Source: Candidatus Daviesbacteria bacterium | Lineage (GTDB): Bacteria; Patescibacteria; Microgenomatia; Daviesbacterales; UBA10151 | Direction: 5' to 3' | DNA: 64,000 nt | Assembly: GCA_030648435.1 (NCBI GenBank) | Contig: JAUSHE010000008.1 | Span: 33,025-97,024, forward strand | Shown: positions 39,561 to 48,657 of the stretch, one piece after another | How positions within the stretch are numbered: the first letter of the stretch is position 1 | Layout of the letters: each line of letters begins with the position of its first letter | The notes under the pieces: model-generated | The model's input: the letters and a program-made list of their open reading frames with translations, nothing else | Told to the model about the DNA's origin: nothing | Database searches by the model: none | Made by a program: the position numbers and the translations under genes

Positions 39561-40869
39561 TAATTTTTTCTTTTAAATATTTTTTAAGTTCATCAATCCC
39601 AATTCTTTCCTGTTTGCCGCTATCCCTGTCTCTGACTGTCACTTTTTTATCCTCGAGACTCTGGAAATCCACCGTTATACAAAAAGGTGTGCCTATCTCG
39701 TCCTGGCTGGCATACCTTCCTCCGATATTACCCCTATCATCCCACGCTATCATTAAATCGCTCTTTAGATCAAGATAAATCTTCCGGGCCAACCTTGTAA
39801 GCTCAGGTTTATTACCCAAAAGCGGAAAAACAGCCGCTTTGTATGGTGCCAACTTGGGCTTAAGTTTAAGTATAACTTTACCCTCTCTCTCACTGTAAGC
39901 ATCAACCAGTATCACCAAAACAGATCTGTCTACTCCCCAGGTAGGCTCTATCACATGAGGAATACATTCCTCATTTGTTTCCGGATCCCGGTATTTTAAG
40001 TCCTTACCTGAAGATTTTTCATGGTTTTTCAAATCAAAATCAGTTCTATAAGCCAGTCCGTATAATTCACTCACCCCAAAAGGAAATTCATATTCAAAAT
40101 CAATAGTTTTTTTGGAGTAGTGCGCTCTTTCTGTGCTTTCAATTTCATGTTCATGGACTTTATTTATATCAACTCCCAAATCATCTTTAATCCACGAGAG
40201 AATCTCTTTCCTCCACAGCTCAAAAGGACCCTGCCAATCAGCATCCTGCTTTGGAGGGACAATAAAATATTCAATTTCCATCTGTTCAAATTCGCGGGTC
40301 CTGAAAATAAAATTACCCGGTGTGATTTCATTTCTAAATGCTTTACCAATTTGAGCAATACCAAAAGGCAATCTTTTTCTTGAAGTATCCAGTACATTTT
40401 TAAAATCCACAAACATGGCCTGAGCTGTTTCCGGCCGGAAATAGGCAATATTGGCTGACTCCTCGGCCGGGCCAATAAAAGTTTTAAACATTAAATTAAA
40501 CATCTGCTCGCCGGTAAAAGAACCTTTTTCCCCACAGTTTGGACAGACCCCTTCTTTAATATGATCCGCCCTAAACCTGCCGTTACATTTTTTACACTCA
40601 ACCAGGGGATCCTGAAAATTGGCAATATGACCGGAGGCCTCCCAAACCTTGGGATTCATAATTAAAGCCGCATCAAGTCCGACTATATCTTCCCGTAAAT
40701 GGACAAACCTTTTCCACCAGGCCAGTTTAATATTATTTTTTAGTTCCACCCCCAAAGGGCCGTAGTCCCAGGAGTTTGCCATCCCGCCGTAAATTTCAGA
40801 ACCGGGAAATATAAATCCCCTTCTTTTGCAAAGAGCTACTATTTTCTCCATTAAATTTTGATCTGTCAT
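39547..40869 (-). CDS. glyS: Glycyl-tRNA synthetase (dimeric class II)
   Basis: 440 residues, alpha2-type enzyme. A single polypeptide with motif 2 FRNEITPGNFIFRTREFEQME and motif 3 GVDRSVLVILVDAY, plus the C-x2-C pairs CKKCNGRF and CPNCGEKG of the insertion. YGGMANSWDYGPLG near the start is diagnostic. It charges tRNA-Gly; a tRNA-Gly(CCC) is encoded at 4693. It overlaps recO by 4 bp. Confidence 0.97.
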   Translation of the reverse strand: MTDQNLMEKIVALCKRRGFIFPGSEIYGGMANSWDYGPLGVELKNNIKLAWWKRFVHLREDIVGLDAALIMNPKVWEASGHIANFQDPLVECKKCNGRFRADHIKEGVCPNCGEKGSFTGEQMFNLMFKTFIGPAEESANIAYFRPETAQAMFVDFKNVLDTSRKRLPFGIAQIGKAFRNEITPGNFIFRTREFEQMEIEYFIVPPKQDADWQGPFELWRKEILSWIKDDLGVDINKVHEHEIESTERAHYSKKTIDFEYEFPFGVSELYGLAYRTDFDLKNHEKSSGKDLKYRDPETNEECIPHVIEPTWGVDRSVLVILVDAYSEREGKVILKLKPKLAPYKAAVFPLLGNKPELTRLARKIYLDLKSDLMIAWDDRGNIGGRYASQDEIGTPFCITVDFQSLEDKKVTVRDRDSGKQERIGIDELKKYLKEKINGKN

Positions 40870-41474
40870 AGTTTTTTAAGTAGCTGCCTGCTTTTGAGCG
40901 GGCCTTCCAGCACTCTCTCTATATGATACTGCAGTACTTGCTCCAGTTCCAGAGCCTCTTTTTGATTAAGTTTTATTTTCTCAATTTCATCCCAGGATAA
41001 AACTTTTAATTTAAAAAGTAGACCTTCGCTGAAATCTGCAAACCCCTGAGTACTCAAAATTTTAACTTCGTAAGCCCTTAGAAAAATTTGTCTGGGGTTC
41101 CTAACTAATTTCTGTAAAACATGAACCAGATGCTCATATAAAATCATGTTTTCCTGATTTTCTGCAGTCATCCTATCCGTCAGTTCAATAATATGAAAAG
41201 CCGTTGCGGATAAAATTAGATCTTCTTTTAATTTTGAGTAAGTATCCAGCACTTGAGCTTCAGTTAAAATCAGAAAACTTCTTGCCGGATGAAGATACAT
41301 TAGAGACCTATTAAGAAGTTCCACATTTCCACCTCTTCTTGAAGTAATTCTTCTGACACCCTTAGCAAGAACTGTGATTTTACCTTTTTGATGAGTAAAA
41401 ACCGTTAAAATCCGGTCCGCTTCCCCCAGATTTCTTCTCTTTAAAATAACCCCCTCAACCCTGAATCCTTGCAT
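40866..41474 (-). CDS. recO: DNA repair protein RecO
   Basis: 202 residues, slightly short. N-terminal OB fold (FRVEGVILKRRNLGEADRIL, VFTHQKGKITVLAKGVRR) and helical C-terminal half. RecO anneals SSB-coated DNA and loads RecA with RecR. The Cys4 zinc site of many RecO proteins is absent; the protein has no Cys at all. It overlaps the DUF4012 stop by 1 bp and the glyS start by 4 bp. Confidence 0.9.
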   Translation of the reverse strand: MQGFRVEGVILKRRNLGEADRILTVFTHQKGKITVLAKGVRRITSRRGGNVELLNRSLMYLHPARSFLILTEAQVLDTYSKLKEDLILSATAFHIIELTDRMTAENQENMILYEHLVHVLQKLVRNPRQIFLRAYEVKILSTQGFADFSEGLLFKLKVLSWDEIEKIKLNQKEALELEQVLQYHIERVLEGPLKSRQLLKKL

Positions 41475-43303
41475 TAAATATTAAACTCAAATTCTTTGTC
41501 AGTATCAAGTTTAAAGTCAGCTTTGGTGGAGCCGTTAATTTTGATTATGTAACGGAAGTCTTTGGCACCGGGTTGTTTTTGAATTAAGATTTTATATTGC
41601 CCTTTGGGTTGGTAAGGTGAGGTAAATTCCATTTCTAATTTTCTGGAATTTTGTGGTCGCACCTGAATAAATGCATCGAATACTGTTTTCTTCAAATCCT
41701 CTAAAGTATTGACAGTATCCTCGGATCCTTTAGAAGAGATCAGTTTACTGCCTGGCGGTACATAAAAACGGACATAATCACGGTTTATCCCGTTTAACCA
41801 ATTCCCGAATGGCTGGTCATTTTTATATTCAATGGTAATCTTCTTTTTTATTGTGCCGTCTTTTTGGATATTAATTTCCTGGGTTACCTTTTGTTCAACA
41901 TAGATATTTGATTTACCTCCGGCAAAATTAGAATCATTAATATGCAAATAATCGGTATCTACATTTTTAATTTCCCCTGTCCAGTTTAATTTGGCTAAAG
42001 CGCTTTGCAACGGCGTATCATGCATATAAAACATCACATGCTTATGATTTGCCAAAGTAGCAATTGTCTCAACTAATGCCGGTAATTTTTCAATATCAGC
42101 CCCAACCGACCTCGCTAAAATCTGCTGCATCAATACTCCAAGGATGGCTTTTCTGTCCTTTTCTCCTTTGGCAGCCACTTCCGCATAAGATTCAAGCTCG
42201 TAGATCACATTAGGACAGTTACACCTCTTATCGGTTTCCGCCGAATATGTAGTGCCGTATACATCAATTGGCCCTGTGACTTCGATCAAACTCTCCACCA
42301 CCTGGGTATCAATATAAATAATCCCATCGAATGGTAAACCTTCACCTAAGAACTGATACATTTTTTCAAATTGACGGGCGCTGGTTGGTACATCAGGTGA
42401 AATATTTGAATCTCTCATGCTCCAGGCAGATCTGGCTTTTCCGGTCATTTCCGGTAAATATTTCACAATCGGCGCCGGGGGAGTTAAAGGACAAATTTTG
42501 CGGAGACATACGTTGAGTAGTTTCTCATCAAGCCTGTATATATCATCGGAGGTCGTAGCGCTTACTTGTCCGTTATTAATCGTAAGCGTTGCATAAGCTG
42601 TCATAAATCCACCTGTAGCGCGGATCTCTTTATCGTTCTGAAAAAGCAGAAGATAGTCTTTTGCACCTCCAATTCCTAGAGCTTCTGGAGCAAGTGCCAA
42701 TGCTTCTTTCCCTTCTTTTGAAGCTTTCGCCGCTCCCATAATAAAACTTTTTGCCAATTCCAAGTTTTTTCTGACAGTTTTGCCTTTAAATTTTTCCGGA
42801 TATTTATTGGTGTCAATATTTGAAACTTTATCCGCAGCCTTAGTTAAATTATTTTCCACTTTATCCAAAACCGGCAACAATTTATTTAAGATACCAAGTG
42901 CCTGGGTTACTCTTTCCGGACCGCTTTTAGGATTTCCGTCAAACCGGAGTTCTGATTTTGCCGGTTCCAGAGTTTTAAAAATTGTTTCAATTGCGGTTAA
43001 CTCCTCAGCTCCTGCACCAACCAACCCTTTCGCATCAGAATAATAACCGCCCAGAAAAGGAATAAGGCGCAGCCAAAAAAGAAAACCTAAGGAAATATCT
43101 GCTCCCTGCAATCCACCTCTCACAATACCAATTTCTTTTTTTAAACTATCAAAATTCTGAGCTTTATAAGCTGCTACCAAGCTTTTTACATGAGAGGAAG
43201 CTTGTTTTAATCCAAGAAAGGTAAAAATCGAAGGGATAACTAAAGCAATTAAAATTGCTATCAGGAAAACCTGTAATCTTCTTTTGTTTTTATTTGGTTT
43301 CAT
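41474..43303 (-). CDS. DUF4012-domain membrane protein
   Basis: 609 residues. Short cytoplasmic start, one membrane helix (about 11-29), a helical region, then the DUF4012 domain, recognised by YLLLFQNDKEIRATGGFMTA and FDGIIYIDTQVVESLIEVTG. This domain is distantly related to LytR-CpsA-Psr enzymes, and is frequent in CPR and Actinobacteria next to sugar-transferase genes, as here. It may transfer glycan to the cell wall, but that is inferred from context. It overlaps the sugar transferase by 4 bp. Confidence 0.85.
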   Translation of the reverse strand: MKPNKNKRRLQVFLIAILIALVIPSIFTFLGLKQASSHVKSLVAAYKAQNFDSLKKEIGIVRGGLQGADISLGFLFWLRLIPFLGGYYSDAKGLVGAGAEELTAIETIFKTLEPAKSELRFDGNPKSGPERVTQALGILNKLLPVLDKVENNLTKAADKVSNIDTNKYPEKFKGKTVRKNLELAKSFIMGAAKASKEGKEALALAPEALGIGGAKDYLLLFQNDKEIRATGGFMTAYATLTINNGQVSATTSDDIYRLDEKLLNVCLRKICPLTPPAPIVKYLPEMTGKARSAWSMRDSNISPDVPTSARQFEKMYQFLGEGLPFDGIIYIDTQVVESLIEVTGPIDVYGTTYSAETDKRCNCPNVIYELESYAEVAAKGEKDRKAILGVLMQQILARSVGADIEKLPALVETIATLANHKHVMFYMHDTPLQSALAKLNWTGEIKNVDTDYLHINDSNFAGGKSNIYVEQKVTQEINIQKDGTIKKKITIEYKNDQPFGNWLNGINRDYVRFYVPPGSKLISSKGSEDTVNTLEDLKKTVFDAFIQVRPQNSRKLEMEFTSPYQPKGQYKILIQKQPGAKDFRYIIKINGSTKADFKLDTDKEFEFNI

Positions 43304-43929
43304 ACCGCTCCTCTTCCCGATATTACTGCAGGAACGGTCTTAATTATTATCCAAAAATCATAAAATATTGATTTTCTTTTAACATAATCAGCATCCATTT
43401 TGACTCTTTTGTCAAAATTAATTTCCGACCTGCCGGTTACCTGCCAGACTCCGGTCAGACCCGGTTTTCCGGATAAAATAACTTTAACATATTTTTTCGA
43501 CTCAGGATAATGCTGCTGTTGTTCTTCCAACTCATACGGATAATAAGCCCTTGGTCCAACTAAACTCATATCTCCGCGCAAAATATTAAAAAACTGCGGA
43601 AATTCATCAAAAGAATACTTCCGGATAAACTTACCCGCCCGGGTTACTCTTGGATCATTGAAGATTTTGTAGCCATTTTTTTTGTATTCTTCCAGCAATT
43701 TTGGGTTTTTTTCCAGAATTTCATGGGCGTTTTCTACCATAGAACGGAATTTATATATTTTAAAAAGCTTACCGTTCTTACCTGCCCGCATAGGCGTATC
43801 GGCCATTACCGGCCCCTTTGAGTCAAGTTTAATAGCCAAAGATATAAGCAAAATAAGCGGGGAGAAAACAATCAGACCGAACAGTGAACCGAGAATATCA
43901 GTTATCCGTTTTAAGAATTCGTATATCAT
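43300..43929 (-). CDS. Undecaprenyl-phosphate sugar phosphotransferase (short WcaJ/WbaP type)
   Basis: 209 residues, only the catalytic bacterial-sugar-transferase domain: one membrane helix (FGLIVFSPLILLISLAI), then LFKIYKFRSMVENA, DPRVTRAGKFIRKYSFDEFPQFFNIL, GDMSLVGPRAYYP, KPGLTGVWQVTGRSE and the MDADYVKRKSIFYDF ending. It moves a sugar-1-phosphate to undecaprenyl phosphate to begin repeat-unit synthesis. The N-terminal four-helix domain of WbaP is absent. Confidence 0.94.
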   Translation of the reverse strand: MIYEFLKRITDILGSLFGLIVFSPLILLISLAIKLDSKGPVMADTPMRAGKNGKLFKIYKFRSMVENAHEILEKNPKLLEEYKKNGYKIFNDPRVTRAGKFIRKYSFDEFPQFFNILRGDMSLVGPRAYYPYELEEQQQHYPESKKYVKVILSGKPGLTGVWQVTGRSEINFDKRVKMDADYVKRKSIFYDFWIIIKTVPAVISGRGAV

Positions 43930-43938
43930 TTGTTTAGT

Positions 43939-44943
43939 TTACAATAAATCAGCAAGTGTTTGCACAAAATTCTTCTCAAAGTTCTCTTTGCTGAACCTGG
44001 CTGCGTTTTGTTTGCAATCTTCTGAGTTTATATTTATAGACTCCAGTTTTATTAGAGCATCTTTTAAACTATCTTCTGTTTGTTCATCAAAAAAGATGCC
44101 TGTTTCTCCGGAAATAACTGTTTCCAGCGCTCCGCCTTCTCTATATGCTACGGCCGGTTTACCCAAAGCCTGCGCTTCAAGACTGCCAAGACCAAAATCC
44201 TCAATACCCGGAATAATAAGCGCTATGGCGCCTGAGAGGATTTTCACTACCGTCCCATCGTCAAATTTTCCGTCTATCACTTTCAACGGAACACCCAGTT
44301 GCTTACAAACTCTTCCGGCTAAATCAAATTTTTTATATTTATTTGGTCTGCCTATCACTACAAAGTATCCTCCGTCAAAACTTTCTGTATCCTTAAATCT
44401 CTCCAAATCTACAAAAGGATAAACTACTTTTGAATCTGCTCCGTAAACTTTTTTAATTCTTCTTTTGGCATTTTCGGAACCTGCCAAAAAAAAATCTACC
44501 CGATTGGCCGATACCTGATCATAAAGTCTAAGTTTTGTCATCAATACTTCACCGAAACCATAATTCCCTTGTCCGGAAAAGTGCCATAAAAACCGCGGAG
44601 GTGTATGGCAATAACAAATATGTTTGGTTTCCGGTTTCGTAATAATACTTTTGGCAAAGCGGGTGGTATGAGAAATTACCAGATCAAATCCGGAAAAATC
44701 AAACTGTTCAAATGCAATCGGATAAAAGGGGAGCAATGCTTTATATAAACTTTTCCAGACCGGTATTTTTTGTAAAAATGAAGTAATTATTTTTTTGGAA
44801 GCAAAAGGGAAGAGGTGGGGATTTTTTTTATCGTAAACTGAGGTAAAAATAGGTGCGTCCGGAAAAATTTCCGAAAGTCCCAATAGTACCCGCTCAGCCC
44901 CACCCCACTGCACTAAATCATCATGAACAATAGCTACACGCAT
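43939..44943 (-). CDS. Glycosyltransferase family 4
   Basis: 334 residues, GT-B fold. N-terminal half begins VAIVHDDLVQWGGAERVL with the acceptor-side Gly-Gly. C-terminal half carries GPP-type and E-x7-E motifs (IVIGRPNKYKKFD reads here as YFVVIGRPNKYKKFDLA; LIIPGIEDFGLGSLEAQALGKPAVA). A retaining, NDP-sugar-using enzyme of glycan assembly at the inner membrane face. It overlaps the next GT4 gene by 10 bp. Confidence 0.9.
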   Translation of the reverse strand: MRVAIVHDDLVQWGGAERVLLGLSEIFPDAPIFTSVYDKKNPHLFPFASKKIITSFLQKIPVWKSLYKALLPFYPIAFEQFDFSGFDLVISHTTRFAKSIITKPETKHICYCHTPPRFLWHFSGQGNYGFGEVLMTKLRLYDQVSANRVDFFLAGSENAKRRIKKVYGADSKVVYPFVDLERFKDTESFDGGYFVVIGRPNKYKKFDLAGRVCKQLGVPLKVIDGKFDDGTVVKILSGAIALIIPGIEDFGLGSLEAQALGKPAVAYREGGALETVISGETGIFFDEQTEDSLKDALIKLESININSEDCKQNAARFSKENFEKNFVQTLADLL

Positions 44944-46007
44944 TGGTGATATACCTCCAGGGTTTGTTCGGCCAACTTTTTCCAGCTAAATGCTTTTACT
45001 CTTTGCAATCCTTTCTGAATTAAATCTTGTCTTAAATGTTCATCATCTAAAACCTGAGAAATTTTCTGGATCATGTCAAATTGATCTTTTGGATTAAAGT
45101 AAATTACTGCATCTCCCCCTACTTCAGGCAAACTTCCGGCATTTGATGAAACCACCGGACAGGATAAACTCATCGCTTCAAGAATTGGTATTCCAAATCC
45201 CTCCTCCAAAGAAGGCATAACAAAACATTTGGCATTTTTATAAAAATTAACTAATTCGCTGTCAGATACATATCCTGTATAAAGGATGTTTTCATCCGGG
45301 AATTCTTTTTTTATTCTCTGCCAGAAATAATGATCGGCTCCTGTCAAAATCAATTTTAAGGTTTTATATTTTTTCTTTAATTTAAGATATGCTTTTATTA
45401 ATCCTTCTATATTTTTATGGGGATGAGCGTTGCCCACATAAAAAATGTAAGGGAAACTGATTTTGTTTGCTGATTTAATTTTTAACAGCTTATCATCAAC
45501 AGCTTCCGGTGTAACAATAATTTTTTCTTTATTGATCTGATAGTTATTTATTAATTGCATTTTTACAAAATCAGAAGGTACCAAAATTCTCTGTGATTTT
45601 TTTAGCGCATTTTCAAAAACTTGCCTGTAACCTAATTGTTTAAGTTTATAAATTAGCGGACCGCGGGTAGTTGATCTCTGCATGGAAAAATGCTGGTGGA
45701 TTAAATCATGTATTGTCACCACAAATTTACCCTGATAAAAGATAGGCACATTAAAGTGGGGAAAATGCACTAAATCAGGCTTAAGCGACTTAAGTAACCC
45801 AGGCAACTTAACCTGTTCAGTTAATCCATACCATTTAAAATTAGCTGTAATCTTATGGAAATTATCTTGGTATTTTATGTCATTTTTTGGATGCAAAATA
45901 AAATATTGATTCTTTGTATCAAGTCCCTGAAGATTAAAGATCAGGTTTCTGATATACCTGCCTATGCCCGACTCTGCATACATTCTGGCATCAATAGCAA
46001 TTTTCAT
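44934..46007 (-). CDS. Glycosyltransferase family 4 (mannosyltransferase-like)
   Basis: 357 residues from the ATG at 46007, which forms an ATGA overlap with the upstream gene's stop; a start at 46061 would add 18 unrelated residues. AIDARMYAESGIGRYIRNL, IFYVGNAHPHKNIEGLIKAY and AKCFVMPSLEEGFGIPILEA are typical of GT4 enzymes, with the E-x7-E nucleotide-sugar site. Sugar specificity cannot be read from the sequence. Confidence 0.92.
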   Translation of the reverse strand: MKIAIDARMYAESGIGRYIRNLIFNLQGLDTKNQYFILHPKNDIKYQDNFHKITANFKWYGLTEQVKLPGLLKSLKPDLVHFPHFNVPIFYQGKFVVTIHDLIHQHFSMQRSTTRGPLIYKLKQLGYRQVFENALKKSQRILVPSDFVKMQLINNYQINKEKIIVTPEAVDDKLLKIKSANKISFPYIFYVGNAHPHKNIEGLIKAYLKLKKKYKTLKLILTGADHYFWQRIKKEFPDENILYTGYVSDSELVNFYKNAKCFVMPSLEEGFGIPILEAMSLSCPVVSSNAGSLPEVGGDAVIYFNPKDQFDMIQKISQVLDDEHLRQDLIQKGLQRVKAFSWKKLAEQTLEVYHQCV

Positions 46008-47191
46008 GTTCGCCCCAGATCCTCGTAAATTCTGCTTAGATTTTTTGCAATCGGGTCCCAATCATATTTGTCCTTAACTTTCTTTCTGGCATTTTCTGCC
46101 AATGTTTTATAAAGAGTTTTATTAGTCAGAAGTTCAATTGCGGCGCGTGCAATATCTTCAGGCTTATCACTAATAATAGCTTCCCTACCGGATTTTACAT
46201 CAGTACCTCTTATACCAATTGATGTAGTTACAACCGGTAATCCTGAGGCAAATGCTTCAAAATTTTTGTATCTTGTTCCTCCACCGCCGTAGATCGGCGC
46301 AACTAATACCGAAGCTTGTTGATAAACCGCTCTTACATCTGAAACTTCCTCAACCCTGATATCATCTGAGGGCAATTTAGGGAAGAATTTTCGGGCATCT
46401 TTTCCGATAATCCACAGCTTTGCCGGAACGAGCTTTGATTTAATAATTGGCCAAATTTTCCCTACCAAAATATTCACTGCTTCCCGGTTTTGCAGCCAGG
46501 TAAAATTACCCAGGTATAATATAATCGGTTCTTTCAAACGCTCCTCAATTTTCTCTGCAAAATAATCACTATCAACACCATTCGGAACAATATCAACATC
46601 CAATTTAAGAGACTGTGCGAGCATGATCTGTTTGTCCTCTTCTGACATTGCAACTACCTTGGTAGCCTCTCTCCAGAATCTTTTTTCCCAATATTTCATT
46701 TTTAAGACATCAAAAAATAAAAAAGGCCTGACAAAAAAAAGAGGATAGTTTTCCGCATAATGCCTATAAACCAGATATTCAATAGTTTGTTCAACCAAAA
46801 GGATCGGAATATTGGTTTTGGGAATATGAGGCATAACATAAAAAGTTTCAGCATGAATTAAATCAAATTGTCCTTCTTCCAGTTTTCTTTCAATTGCTGA
46901 CTTTTCTCCTTTTGCCCAATTTCTAACCACTAAAAATGGGAAATAACTAAACCCTGTCCGTAAAATATTTCTTAAGGTCCATGGCTTCTGAGGCCTGTTA
47001 AATACCTGTACCTCCTTACAAAATTTTTGCAGCTGGGGAGCGAAAACCCTTTCACTGTTATCTTTGACCAAACAAAACAAGGTTATTTCGTGCCCCAGCG
47101 ATGAAAGTCTTTTAATCAAATTAAACGACCTGGTCTGTCCCCCGGTCAAAAGCGGATACGGTAAATACGGAGTCAACATTAATATCTTCAC
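46004..47191 (-). CDS. Glycosyltransferase family 4
   Basis: 395 residues. MLTPYLPYPLLTGGQTRSFNL at the start resembles the exosortase-associated GT4 group. C-terminal domain has LYLGNFTWLQNREAV, LWIIGKDARKFFPKL, a GGGGTRYKNFEAFASGLPVV donor site and a final VKDKYDWDPIAKNL. Cytoplasmic and membrane-associated. It overlaps both neighbours by 4 bp, so translation is coupled across the run. Confidence 0.92.
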   Translation of the reverse strand: MKILMLTPYLPYPLLTGGQTRSFNLIKRLSSLGHEITLFCLVKDNSERVFAPQLQKFCKEVQVFNRPQKPWTLRNILRTGFSYFPFLVVRNWAKGEKSAIERKLEEGQFDLIHAETFYVMPHIPKTNIPILLVEQTIEYLVYRHYAENYPLFFVRPFLFFDVLKMKYWEKRFWREATKVVAMSEEDKQIMLAQSLKLDVDIVPNGVDSDYFAEKIEERLKEPIILYLGNFTWLQNREAVNILVGKIWPIIKSKLVPAKLWIIGKDARKFFPKLPSDDIRVEEVSDVRAVYQQASVLVAPIYGGGGTRYKNFEAFASGLPVVTTSIGIRGTDVKSGREAIISDKPEDIARAAIELLTNKTLYKTLAENARKKVKDKYDWDPIAKNLSRIYEDLGRT

Positions 47192-48657
47192 GGCTCAGGA
47201 TCTCCTGCAATTGGTTTTGTAATTTTAGTTAAATTAGCTATCACAAATTTCGGATTATCTACAAGTATTTCAAAATGCCGCAAAACCCAGTTGGTCTTAT
47301 CGTCCCTTGATGTAGAAATAAACGATGTAACTCCGTAATCAGCAACCAACTCAGGTAAAGGTAGCGCCGTAACAGGCCATCCCGGTCTGTTTGTCTGGTA
47401 TAAAAAGGCCGTATCACCATTGTAGGGCGCAACTACAATGGCATTCTCGGGTAAGATTTTGTCAGCCAATTTCCCGGCTTCCACCATATCAGGATTGTTT
47501 ACTTTATAAAATTCCTTAACTACCCGGAAACCAAAATATATCGAGAATATATAAAGAAAAATTGCCAGAATTATAGTCCAAAACCTTGGCACAAATAATT
47601 TATTGCCCCGGAGCAGCTGAATAAATCCGATTGATAAAAATATGCTGGCTGCCGGAATAAATTGTGTTTGGTAATAGTTATGCCGTACATTACCAGTTGC
47701 TACTACCAGCATGAATAAAAACGAGGACAAAGCCCAGATATTTAAAAAGTAATTACCGTTTTTAGGTCGGCTTATAAGACCTAATGTAAAAAGCGCTAAT
47801 CCGGTTACCCCCAGAATCTCCCCACCTATTCTTTCGGAAATTATCCACCACCAAAAAGCCGGCCGGAAGCGGATGCCATCCCCGTTCATTAACCAATTGC
47901 TGGCAGGAATACCCTCCGGTTGTTGCAGAATCCAAAGCCGCCACAAAACAAAGGGCAGGAGCGCAGCAGCTGTCAGCAAAATGAATTTAATCCAGAATTT
48001 TCTATTATTATTTTTTACAAACACCGAATACAAAAGCGGCAAAAAGAAAAATATTGCCCAAGGCTTCATTAAAAAAGCTATTGCAGTAAAAATAAATCCC
48101 CATATTGCCCTCCGCCGGCTGGCGGATTCCCATATCCACCCATCCATAAAATAAATCATCCCCAACGCAAAAAAGATAAAAGTCGGCTCCGGCAAAGTAG
48201 TTCTTGAAAAGAAAACATTAAACGGTAAAACCGCATAAGTAAACGCTGATAAAAGACCGGTTGAAACATCGGCATACCGCCTGACTATAAAAAATATCAG
48301 CGCAATACTGCCCAATGAAAACAAAATTGATACCAGACGTGAGTAAATATCATTTATCCCAAGAAAATAATAAAAGGGATAAACTGCAATGTTATAAATT
48401 GGAAATTCCACAAAGCGGAACCTGGCCGGATTAGCAATTGGTTTTTCGGCAATCCCGGACATATCATCAAAACGCGGAGTAAACGGAGTAAATCCCATTT
48501 TTACAAAATTCCGTGATACAGCAGCCGTATCCGCTTGTCTCCAGGAATGCCAATCAGCAATGGGGGAATCAATTTTATAAAGCCGGACCAAAAATCCCAG
48601 TAAAATTATTATTGAAAGCCAAAAATATTGACTGATAAAAAATCTTAAAATTCTCAT
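47188..48657 (-). CDS. GT39-like (ArnT/PMT) membrane glycosyltransferase
   Basis: 489 residues, about eleven membrane helices. The first external loop contains DSPIADWHSWRQADTAAVSRNF with the acidic residue typical of GT-C enzymes, then FVEFPIYNIAVYPFYY. The GT-C motif FSRTTLPEPTFIFFALG follows. It should take a sugar from a polyprenyl-phosphate donor on the outer face. A soluble C-terminal part (about 390-489) is present. In a coupled run between GT4 and O-antigen ligase. Confidence 0.85.
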   Translation of the reverse strand: MRILRFFISQYFWLSIIILLGFLVRLYKIDSPIADWHSWRQADTAAVSRNFVKMGFTPFTPRFDDMSGIAEKPIANPARFRFVEFPIYNIAVYPFYYFLGINDIYSRLVSILFSLGSIALIFFIVRRYADVSTGLLSAFTYAVLPFNVFFSRTTLPEPTFIFFALGMIYFMDGWIWESASRRRAIWGFIFTAIAFLMKPWAIFFFLPLLYSVFVKNNNRKFWIKFILLTAAALLPFVLWRLWILQQPEGIPASNWLMNGDGIRFRPAFWWWIISERIGGEILGVTGLALFTLGLISRPKNGNYFLNIWALSSFLFMLVVATGNVRHNYYQTQFIPAASIFLSIGFIQLLRGNKLFVPRFWTIILAIFLYIFSIYFGFRVVKEFYKVNNPDMVEAGKLADKILPENAIVVAPYNGDTAFLYQTNRPGWPVTALPLPELVADYGVTSFISTSRDDKTNWVLRHFEILVDNPKFVIANLTKITKPIAGDPEP